In this document: piece after piece, positions 8,031 to 13,290 of the stretch | How the letters are laid out: each line of letters begins with the position of its first letter | Position numbering within the stretch: the first letter of the stretch is position 1 | Source of the DNA: Bacteroidales bacterium | GTDB lineage: Bacteria > Bacteroidota > Bacteroidia > Bacteroidales > JAADJA01 | Length of the DNA stretch: 13,290 nucleotides | NCBI GenBank assembly: GCA_021106665.1 | Contig: JAIOTR010000381.1 | Coordinates: forward strand, 1-13,290 | Direction: 5' to 3' | Position numbers and translations under genes: made by a program | Notes under the pieces: generated by a model | Told to the model about the DNA's origin: nothing | Database searches by the model: none | What the model saw: only the letters and a program-made list of their open reading frames with translations

Positions 8031-8822
8031 TTATTGGTCCTCGACCAACACATACTGTACATACATAGTATATACTCCAGGTTCAGCATAGCTGTTAGGT
8101 CCGTTTACTGTTACCAGGTCCTCAGCAGTTGTTGCATCAGCATCAAAAGCATTCGGGAAAATAGCTGGTAATCCGGGTAATAACCTGTAATCAACTACAT
8201 AGTAGAAATCACTGGTATATCCACCGGCAGTCAGGTATGAACCACCTGGCATAGCATCATCACCAAGAGCTGAAGTACCGGAATGGCCGGCAATATACTT
8301 ATCAGCTACAGTTGGTGGTGTTAAAGTACCATTGTTTACGTAAAGGCTGTTAGCCCCGTTGTGAACATGTGAAGCAGGATACGGAGTGGAATAATCGATA
8401 TAAGTAGCGGTAATTCCAGCACCACCTGCACCACTGTTAGGTTGCGACTGGTGTAATTCAACACAGCTCAATGGGAGTTGATTGATGGCATTGGTACCAG
8501 AACCTGATCCGTAATCAATTACTTGATCCCAGAATTCGGGTCCTATTGTACCGTTTGAACGGCCAACAGCATACAAGTCCCAACTTACAGTTGAACTCAC
8601 CTTTAAAATAGTTGCTCCGTATTTTGTGATACCAGCATAATAATCTTTGATATCGTCAAATACGAATTCAATTTGATCTGCAGTTTCCATATCCAGTTGA
8701 AGGATAGGTTGCAAATCCATTGTGATCGTTACCGACTTCTCATCCTGTAACTGGGCGAAAAGTCCGTTCTGTAACCCCATTACCAATGCGATTACAGCAA
8801 AAATTAATAATCTGCTTTTCAT
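8031..8822 (-). CDS. Pilin-like secreted subunit, probable major subunit
   Basis: 263 residues. The signal peptide is residues 1-23 (GLFA|Q). Residues about 30-45 (KSVTITMDLQPILQLDM) alternate hydrophobic and polar residues, as donor strands of chaperone-usher pilins do. Next comes the shared block IEFVFDDIKDYYAGITKYG (about 51-69). Then a W-x(4-5)-DYGSGSG segment, a Gly/Ala/Pro-rich central insertion (about 130-200), and the ending DFYYVVDYRLLPG … PGVYTMYVQYVLVEDQ, with a near-terminal Tyr strand. This layout fits an incomplete Ig fold, but no named Pfam family was recognised with confidence; spore-coat-U-like or DUF4402-like subunits are the nearest in pattern. By eye the gene is more GC-rich and uses more favoured codons than its neighbours, suggesting strong expression. 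It is followed by the 7991-8024 hairpin. One mature Cys only, so no internal disulfide. Confidence 0.7.
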   Translation of the reverse strand: MKSRLLIFAVIALVMGLQNGLFAQLQDEKSVTITMDLQPILQLDMETADQIEFVFDDIKDYYAGITKYGATILKVSSTVSWDLYAVGRSNGTIGPEFWDQVIDYGSGSGTNAINQLPLSCVELHQSQPNSGAGGAGITATYIDYSTPYPASHVHNGANSLYVNNGTLTPPTVADKYIAGHSGTSALGDDAMPGGSYLTAGGYTSDFYYVVDYRLLPGLPAIFPNAFDADATTAEDLVTVNGPNSYAEPGVYTMYVQYVLVEDQ

Positions 8823-8840
8823 AAGCTTAATTTAATTTAG

Positions 8841-8921
8841 TTAATAAATAAAGATTGAATAGAACACTTTGGTTGGTCTATATATTTTCAGATAAATTTT
8901 TTTTAAGGCTATAGATGCCAT
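8841..8921 (-). CDS. Possible 26-residue small ORF with strong Shine-Dalgarno in the leader of the major subunit
   Basis: On the minus strand, ATG at 8921 opens a 26-codon frame ending TAA at 8841. The peptide (MASIALKKIYLKIYRPTKVF…) is basic and Tyr/Lys-rich, with no signal peptide. It is preceded by AAAGGAGG at 5-nt spacing, far stronger than any ribosome-binding site on the real genes here. It ends 18 nt before the major-subunit ATG. It may be a leader peptide that sets translation of the subunit, or a chance AT-rich frame; nothing in the peptide itself supports function. Confidence 0.3.
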   Translation of the reverse strand: MASIALKKIYLKIYRPTKVFYSIFIY

Positions 8922-8926
8922 TAATA

Positions 8927-8934
8927 CCTCCTTT
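8927..8934 (-). promoter_or_regulatory. Unusually strong Shine-Dalgarno sequence inside the chaperone-subunit gap
   Basis: AAAGGAGG on the minus strand, 5 nt before an ATG. Members of this phylum rarely use such sites, and strong ones are linked to special regulation, as for bS21 (rpsU). It stands in the 241-nt gap between the chaperone and the first subunit, which otherwise holds only AT-rich DNA. Confidence 0.4.
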
Positions 8935-9063
8935 CTTAAATGATTTTTAGTGTTAATACTTAATTGATTTTGTTAAAATTTTAATTTATTTTCCTTTTGC
9001 AATAATTGCCATTTTAAGTTTCATCATTAATATTTTTAGAAAATTTGGTATGTAAGGTTTGGT

Positions 9064-9954
9064 TTATTCAATTGTTAATTCCAATTCAGCAGCTACTATT
9101 TCATCTTCACTGTTGTAATCCATTACACCTACTGCTGAATAGTTGCCTTTTGGCAGATCATCGGGTAGGTCAAACATAAAAACCCGTTTATATCCTGGTA
9201 AAATGGTATAGCTTTTACCTCCTAATGACACTTGCTCACCGGTATTTAAATTTGTCATTTCTACATAAGCTTTGGCGAAAGAAATACCATCGCCTTCATT
9301 TTCGACACTTAGCATTAAGATTCTTTTACCGTCATCTTTTATTTCATATGAGAAAGACTTGATATCCACACTCATACTATCTACATTGGGTGGGTTTTGG
9401 TATACCCATATTCCAAATGCAAAAGTTGGAGTAATACCGAATGCAATGGTTTCGCCGGTTGCATTACCCGGATCAAGTACCTTTTTTTCTTCAACTTGCT
9501 CTATCAACACAACTCCCCAGGCTGCTTTCCTGGCATTCGGGCCGGCAGATACCTTTACAGTTACTGAAACCACTTCAGCTGTTCCGGGTGGGAGTTCTAT
9601 GAAAGTAGGGGAGAGGTTGATCATTTTTGACATGCTGAATTCACTGGTTCCTGGTTCAAGGAATGAACTTTTTCCATATTTACTAATATCAAAATCATTG
9701 TATTTAATCCTGAATTTTTGGATTGATCCTGTGTAATTTGTCACCTTAATGGTTTTCGTTTTAATTTCTCCAACGTCTACATTAAAGTTTAGGTGTGATG
9801 GTGACACTGTTACACCTTTATTGTATTTGTCATCATCATCACTGCCAGGATTTTCAGAAGTAGCTGCTCTCAAAAAGTGACTAAATACAAGGATGAACAA
9901 AGCATTTAACAGGAGAATCAGCATGGATTCAAGCGAGAGATAATTCTTTTTCAT
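9064..9954 (-). CDS. PapD-like periplasmic pilus-assembly chaperone
   Basis: 296 residues. The N-terminus is a signal peptide or signal anchor (hydrophobic 11-29, likely cut near RA|A at 30). An acidic linker (SDDDD, 38-42) follows. Domain 1 (about 47-160) opens with VTVSPSHLNFNVDVGEIKTK and continues with a 'KVTN-x-T/G' strand and a PPGTAEVVSVTVKV strand. This is the usual order of PapD/fimbrial chaperone N-terminal domains and also of Gram-positive DUF916-type domains. Domain 2 (about 185-296) is a second Ig-like sandwich (…LMLSVENEGDGISFAKAYVEM…). Known fimbrial chaperones are about 230-250 residues with the same two-domain form; this one is longer at the N-terminus and between domains. 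It would hold exported subunits in the periplasm. It is the first gene of the minus-strand block, 241 nt before the major subunit. I could not place the classical Arg/Lys subunit-binding pair, so the call rests on fold pattern and context. Confidence 0.72.
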   Translation of the reverse strand: MKKNYLSLESMLILLLNALFILVFSHFLRAATSENPGSDDDDKYNKGVTVSPSHLNFNVDVGEIKTKTIKVTNYTGSIQKFRIKYNDFDISKYGKSSFLEPGTSEFSMSKMINLSPTFIELPPGTAEVVSVTVKVSAGPNARKAAWGVVLIEQVEEKKVLDPGNATGETIAFGITPTFAFGIWVYQNPPNVDSMSVDIKSFSYEIKDDGKRILMLSVENEGDGISFAKAYVEMTNLNTGEQVSLGGKSYTILPGYKRVFMFDLPDDLPKGNYSAVGVMDYNSEDEIVAAELELTIE

Positions 9955-9962
9955 ATTCCTAT

Positions 9963-10019
9963 CAAATTTTAATTTCTCTTTACTAAATGTTTTTCAAAAC
10001 TTTTAATTTATACTAAATG
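9963..10019 (-). repeat. Direct repeat of about 26 bp, 31-bp pitch, upstream of the chaperone gene
   Basis: Minus-strand copies at 10019-9995 and 9989-9963 both begin CATTTAGTA and share AAATTAAAA followed by a TTTG end; the proximal copy has about four extra bases in the middle. The copy starts are 30 bp and the ends 32 bp apart, close to three helical turns, and the array ends 8 bp before the ATG at 9954. It might be a pair of regulator sites covering the promoter. TTTTG and TAAAATTTG within it are poor matches to the phylum's promoter boxes. Confidence 0.45.
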
Positions 10020-10154
10020 CTGTGGATATGGTTTCATATTTGGCCTTTAAATTCAACATATATGAAGTGAGTTTATATATTATCATTAAAATTTCGATTG
10101 TTATTTGGGTAATCAGGATGTTAGAATTTGAAGATGTCATGTATGTTGATAGTG

Positions 10155-10182
10155 TTGTATATTCCGAATTTTTATACCTTAG
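10155..10182 (+). promoter_or_regulatory. Possible promoter for the S9 peptidase gene
   Basis: TTG (10155-10157), a 17-nt spacer, then TACCTTAG (10175-10182), near the TAnnTTTG box. A start near 10189 would give a leader of about 34 nt. It lies in the 268-bp divergent region 9955-10222, which otherwise holds only the direct repeat and AT-rich DNA. Chance match possible. Confidence 0.3.
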
Positions 10183-10222
10183 CTGAAAAATAAGATCATT
10201 GTTTAATTTTAAATTCCTTCCA

Positions 10223-12325
10223 ATGAAAAAAGCGTTATTAATTTTTACAGTAATTTGTTTAGGATTTTTTATTTTTTCTTGCACAACTAATGTTGATCAG
10301 CATGAATCATCGCAAGATGAAAATATTATCGGTAAACCTCAAATCACACTTGAAGCCGACAGGATGACCCCTGAAGCTCTTTGGGCTTTTGGACGCGTAG
10401 GCGGCCATGAAGTATCGCCTGATGGAAATACTGTTTTGTACGGTGTGTCCTATTATTCAGTTGAGCAAAACAAAGGAAATCGTGAACTGTATTCTGTTGA
10501 TGTGAACGGTGATAATTATAAACAATTGACTCACTCGGTTAAAAGTGAATTTAATGAAGTATGGCGTCCTGATGGGGAAAAGATCGGATTCCTTTGTTCC
10601 GAAAGCGGTTCTGTGCAACTCTGGGAAATGAATCCTGATGGATCGGGCAGGACACAGGTTTCAGATATCGAGGGAGGGGTCACTGGGTTTAAGTATGCTT
10701 CGGATCAATCGAAGATATTGTATACCAAAGAAGTTCCCATTGAAAATAAGTTTGAAGATTTGTATAAAGGTCTCCCCGATGCCACCGGTAAATTGATGGA
10801 CGACCTCATGTATCGTCATTGGGATCATTGGGTAGAAAGTTATAGCCATGTATTTTATGCTGATTATGACGGTTCTGGTATTAGCAATGATAAAGACATT
10901 AATGAAGGTGAACCTTACCAGGCCCCCATGACACCATGGGGTGGAATAGAACAGGTCGATTGGAGTGCCGATAATAAGTTCATTGCTTATACCTGTAAGA
11001 AGTTAACCGGTAAAGCAGCGACCCTTTCTACCAATTCAGACATTTATTTGTATTCACTTGAAACAGGTGCGACCCAAAATTTAACAGAAGGAATGATGGG
11101 ATTCGATATAGCTCCTTTATTTTCACCTGATGGGAAATATATGGCATGGGAGAGCATGGAACGTGAAGGCTATGAATCGGACCAGAACAGGTTGTTTCTT
11201 TTAAATCTTGAAACAGGAGAGAAAGTTTACGGTTCAGAAGGATTTGACCAGAACGTTGGAAGTTTGGCCTGGTCGGCTGATAGTAAATCAATCTTTTTTA
11301 CCAGCGACTGGCATGGAACTTTCCAGATTTATAAATATTATGTAGAAGGTAATACCATTGATAAATTAACTGAAGGTATGCATGACTACAGGAGCGCAAC
11401 ACCGGCTGGAGATATGTTGGTCGCTTCAAGGAAATCCATGTCAATGCCAACAGAATTATTTGCTGTGAATATGGCAGATAGTGAAGCACAGCAATTGACT
11501 TTCACCAATAAAGATTTACTCGATCAAATTACCATGGGTAATGTAGAAGAAAGATGGATGAAAACTCATGATGGTGAGGATATGCTGACAATGATCATTT
11601 ACCCTCCGCATTTTGATCCCGCTAAGAAGTATCCGGCAATATTATATTGTAAAGGAGGCCCCCAGGGACCACTCAGTCAGAATTTCCATTATCGCTGGAA
11701 CTACCAGATCATGGCGGCCAACGACTATATTATTGTTGCTCCCAACAGAAGGGGCGTTTCTGGATTTGGCCAGGCATGGCAGGAGCAGATCAGTGGTGAT
11801 TATCATGGCAAAAGTATGCAGGATTACCTGACCGCCATTGATGAAATGGCAAAAGAACCTTATATAGATGAAAACAGATTGGGAGCAGTTGGTGCCAGTG
11901 CAGGAGGTTATGCTGTTTTCTATTTGGCCGGAAACCACGATGGCAGGTTTAAAGCCTTTATAGCGCATGACGGAATTTTTAACGAGGAAGCGCAATACCT
12001 TGAAACCGAAGAGATATGGTTTGAGAACTGGGATAAAGGTGGCCCGTTTTGGGATGAGAATAATGCTGTTGCCCAGGAAGCTTATAAGCATTCACCGCAT
12101 AAGTATGTTCAAAATTGGGATACGCCAATATTGATCATTCACGGTGAGTTGGATTACCGCGTAGTGTTTACTCAGGGTATGACTGCATTCAATGGAGCCA
12201 TATTAAATGATGTACCTGCTCAATATCTCCACTTTCCTGATGAGAACCATTGGGTTCTAAGGCCACAAAATGGAATTCTCTGGCAACGGACGTTTTTTGC
12301 ATGGCTTGATAAATGGTTGAAATAG
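10223..12325 (+). CDS. Prolyl oligopeptidase-family (S9) serine peptidase, predicted lipoprotein
   Basis: 700 residues from the ATG at 10223; the frame extends eight codons to a TTG, but the ATG begins MKKALLI directly before the hydrophobic core. The signal ends at Cys20 (FIFSC), a loose lipobox, so it is probably lipidated and held in the envelope. Residues about 45-430 form a beta-propeller of TolB/WD-like blades ('SPDGKYMAWES', 'WSADSKSIFFTSD'), which limits access to short peptides. The C-terminal alpha/beta-hydrolase has GGP near 478-480 and NRRGVSGFG for the oxyanion region, the nucleophile Ser559 in GASAGG, Asp644 in HGELDYRV, and His676 in PDENHW. The triad is complete and the length is normal for the DPP IV/acylaminoacyl-peptidase type. 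It would cut dipeptides or oligopeptides during peptide use. It is divergent from the chaperone gene and shows no link to it. Confidence 0.9.
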   Translation: MKKALLIFTVICLGFFIFSCTTNVDQHESSQDENIIGKPQITLEADRMTPEALWAFGRVGGHEVSPDGNTVLYGVSYYSVEQNKGNRELYSVDVNGDNYKQLTHSVKSEFNEVWRPDGEKIGFLCSESGSVQLWEMNPDGSGRTQVSDIEGGVTGFKYASDQSKILYTKEVPIENKFEDLYKGLPDATGKLMDDLMYRHWDHWVESYSHVFYADYDGSGISNDKDINEGEPYQAPMTPWGGIEQVDWSADNKFIAYTCKKLTGKAATLSTNSDIYLYSLETGATQNLTEGMMGFDIAPLFSPDGKYMAWESMEREGYESDQNRLFLLNLETGEKVYGSEGFDQNVGSLAWSADSKSIFFTSDWHGTFQIYKYYVEGNTIDKLTEGMHDYRSATPAGDMLVASRKSMSMPTELFAVNMADSEAQQLTFTNKDLLDQITMGNVEERWMKTHDGEDMLTMIIYPPHFDPAKKYPAILYCKGGPQGPLSQNFHYRWNYQIMAANDYIIVAPNRRGVSGFGQAWQEQISGDYHGKSMQDYLTAIDEMAKEPYIDENRLGAVGASAGGYAVFYLAGNHDGRFKAFIAHDGIFNEEAQYLETEEIWFENWDKGGPFWDENNAVAQEAYKHSPHKYVQNWDTPILIIHGELDYRVVFTQGMTAFNGAILNDVPAQYLHFPDENHWVLRPQNGILWQRTFFAWLDKWLK

Positions 12326-12332
12326 ACCACCC

Positions 12333-12458
12333 TGTCATTCCGAACCAAAGCGTAGGCTAAAGATCTGGAGTGAGGAATCCCTCAACGAATAATCACTGCC
12401 GGTAGCAGATTGCAGTGTCTTGTAGCCATGAGATTCCTCACTTCGTTTCGGAATGACA
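12333..12458. repeat. 126-bp imperfect inverted-repeat element (REP/MITE-like)
   Basis: The outer ends are perfect 12-bp inverted repeats (TGTCATTCCGAA at 12333-12344, TTCGGAATGACA at 12447-12458). A second pair lies inside (GTGAGGAATC 12370-12379, GATTCCTCAC 12432-12441), and a third near the centre (CACTGC 12394-12399, GCAGTG 12412-12417). The left arm has about 15 extra bases between the first two pairs. Sequences of the type GTCATTCCGA…GAGGAATC are, as I recall, dispersed between genes in many bacterial genomes. It starts 7 bp after the peptidase stop and ends 7 bp before the next ATG, so it forms nearly all of that gap. RNA from either strand could fold into a long hairpin. No transposase is present. 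Confidence 0.8.
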
Positions 12459-12465
12459 ATTATAA

Positions 12466-12819
12466 ATGATTATGAAGAAAAGACAAATTATCAAAGTAAT
12501 TGCCCTAATCATTGGAGGCCTGGCACTACTATTTTTCGGAATGTTCATTTTTGCAGAAGGGATACCGGATATCTGGAATATTGAAGATGGCCGGCTAAAG
12601 GCTATGCTTTTATTGATGGCATTTGCAGCTTTCGGATATTTCTTTAGTTTTTTTAAACCCAAAGATGGTGGGATGGTTTTGACTTTTTCAGGTGTACTGT
12701 TGGGACTAAATATGTTTTATCATGGTGGGGTTCATGATATTGTGCCCGCCTTGATATATTCATTACCATTGTTGATTTCCGGCTTGATGCTATGGTGGGT
12801 TGGGAAGGGAAAAAGTTAA
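12466..12819 (+). CDS. Small four-helix inner-membrane protein of unknown function
   Basis: 117 residues with four hydrophobic segments: about 8-28, 45-62, 69-88 and 92-112. The N-terminus (MIMKKRQ) and C-terminus (VGKGKS) are positively charged, which favours both ends on the cytoplasmic side. The loop between helices 1 and 2 has a PDIWNIEDGR segment and the loop between 3 and 4 has YHGGVHD. I recall similar short membrane proteins in Bacteroidota annotated only as domains of unknown function; no transport or catalytic motif is visible. Start could be the ATG at 12466 or at 12472. The inverted-repeat element ends just before it, so the gene's leader, and perhaps its promoter, lies within or before that repeat. 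Readthrough from the peptidase gene is another possibility. Confidence 0.65.
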   Translation: MIMKKRQIIKVIALIIGGLALLFFGMFIFAEGIPDIWNIEDGRLKAMLLLMAFAAFGYFFSFFKPKDGGMVLTFSGVLLGLNMFYHGGVHDIVPALIYSLPLLISGLMLWWVGKGKS

Positions 12820-12849
12820 TAGTTAAAAGTTAAAAGTAGAAACTTATCG

Positions 12850-12889
12850 CATAGCGATGCCCGCCTGAACGTATTAGGGCAGGCCTATG
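12850..12889. repeat. GC-rich imperfect inverted repeat between convergent genes
   Basis: The right arm CAGGCCTATG (12880-12889) pairs with CATAG (12850-12854) and GCCTG (12863-12867) on the left, which is split by eight bases. The patch (GCCCGCCTGAACGTATTAGG) is clearly more GC-rich than its surroundings and looks like another dispersed intergenic repeat. Without a T tract it is not a classic terminator, although it lies between two converging genes. A further 7-bp inverted pair (AATGCTG 12893-12899, CAGCATT 12924-12930) follows. Confidence 0.45.
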
Positions 12890-12932
12890 GCAAATGCTGA
12901 TTTAATCATTCTTAACTCGCAACCAGCATTGA

Positions 12933-13290
12933 TCACCTTCCTGAACACTCGAAAACAACTCCTTCCTCTATCTCTCTTGGATTTGGGCACCATTCATCCA
13001 GGTTGGCAATATAAGCGCTATTCCTGAATTGTCGTTTCAGTTTTGGTAATTCCTGTTCTGCTGTCGATCTGCTTCGGAATGGAATAAGTGTACGATACCA
13101 GTCTTCCTTTTTCCAGAGTTGTACCCTTTCATATCCCATCTCTTTTAACCTGTTAAGTTCGTACATGGCGGCTTCCTTTTCCCGGTCGGCGCCGGCAACT
13201 ATGGCCCATCGGCCAGTCTCAGGCACAGGCTCCTGCCTGATCTCATCCAGCATAATACCCTGCTGTTTGATGTTGACCTCCAGGTTATCC
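12933..13290 (-). CDS. SPOR-like domain protein, C-terminal part (5' end outside window)
   Basis: The frame stays open to the right edge past the ATG at 13253 (upstream codons read …DNLEVNIKQQGI), so the real start lies outside the window. The visible 119 codons include, after a linker, a segment WAIVAGADREKEAAMYELNR, then GYERVQLW, WYRTLIPFRSRSTAEQ and a final strand AYIANLDEW. This is the strand-helix-strand-strand-helix-strand order of a SPOR domain, which binds denuded peptidoglycan glycans and often places proteins at the division site. The tail contains two Cys (WCPN, ECSGR). The full protein may carry an N-terminal signal or membrane anchor, which cannot be seen here. The domain call is moderate: the usual leading 'Y-x-V-Q-V-G-S-F' is replaced by W-A-I-V-A-G-A. 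Confidence 0.65.
   Translation of the reverse strand, partial: DNLEVNIKQQGIMLDEIRQEPVPETGRWAIVAGADREKEAAMYELNRLKEMGYERVQLWKKEDWYRTLIPFRSRSTAEQELPKLKRQFRNSAYIANLDEWCPNPREIEEGVVFECSGR

Noticed and set aside
9272..9736. A 154-codon plus-strand frame opposite the chaperone gene.
   Set aside because: It is an antisense shadow of a gene with clear domain pattern and signal peptide.
4336..9954. Reading the block as a type V (FimA/Mfa) pilus locus.
   Set aside because: The subunits have signal peptidase I signals rather than lipoprotein signals, and a dedicated chaperone and large barrel are present, which that system does not use.
10003..10284. A 93-codon minus-strand frame in the divergent gap.
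   Set aside because: It overlaps the start of the peptidase gene, lacks a credible ribosome-binding site, and its composition is that of AT-rich non-coding DNA.
11642..12091. A 149-codon minus-strand frame within the peptidase gene.
   Set aside because: It lies opposite the catalytic domain with its intact Ser/Asp/His residues, so it is a shadow.

Overview
The window is AT-rich chromosomal DNA that looks like a member of the Bacteroidota. The signs are a TonB-dependent receptor of the Bacteroidetes type, many signal peptides whose mature protein starts with Gln, lipoproteins with acidic residues after the lipid cysteine, A-rich leaders with few Shine-Dalgarno sites, and matches to the TTG / TAnnTTTG promoter type. 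No rRNA, tRNA, CRISPR array, transposase or integrase was seen. Most products carry an export signal, so this is an envelope and surface region.

Layout. Positions 1-1718 (+) hold the 3' part of a TonB-dependent outer-membrane receptor. Two small secreted proteins of unknown function follow (1815-2435 and 2572-3177, +), each with a terminator downstream. The second terminator (3235-3268) works in both directions and also closes the minus-strand block. That block, read from right to left, is a PapD-like periplasmic chaperone (9954-9064), a pilin-like subunit (8822-8031), a second related subunit (7970-7341), a 998-residue usher-like outer-membrane protein (7332-4336), and a lipoprotein with a surface-export-like N-terminus (4142-3312). 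Divergent from the chaperone is an S9-family prolyl oligopeptidase lipoprotein (10223-12325, +). It is followed by a 126-bp inverted-repeat element, a small four-helix membrane protein (12466-12819, +), a second structured repeat, and the end of a SPOR-like protein on the minus strand that runs off the right edge.

The main point of interest is the block 4336-9954. Its gene set (chaperone, two related short beta-rich subunits, large barrel) and order match the logic of a proteobacterial chaperone-usher pilus, but the sequences do not look like classical Fim/Pap proteins. I infer a divergent chaperone-usher-like fibre assembly system of Bacteroidota, distinct from the FimA/Mfa type V pili known in that phylum. 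The subunits would cross the inner membrane by their signal peptides, be held by the chaperone, and pass through the barrel protein. The downstream lipoprotein might be an anchor, a tip, or unrelated.

Several non-coding signals fit differential expression of such an operon: a GC-rich hairpin between the two subunit genes (7991-8024), a long gap with a strong ribosome-binding site and tiny ORF before the first subunit (8841-8934), and a direct repeat of about 31-bp pitch just upstream of the chaperone start (9963-10019). These readings come from the sequence by eye. No homology search or structure prediction was run.
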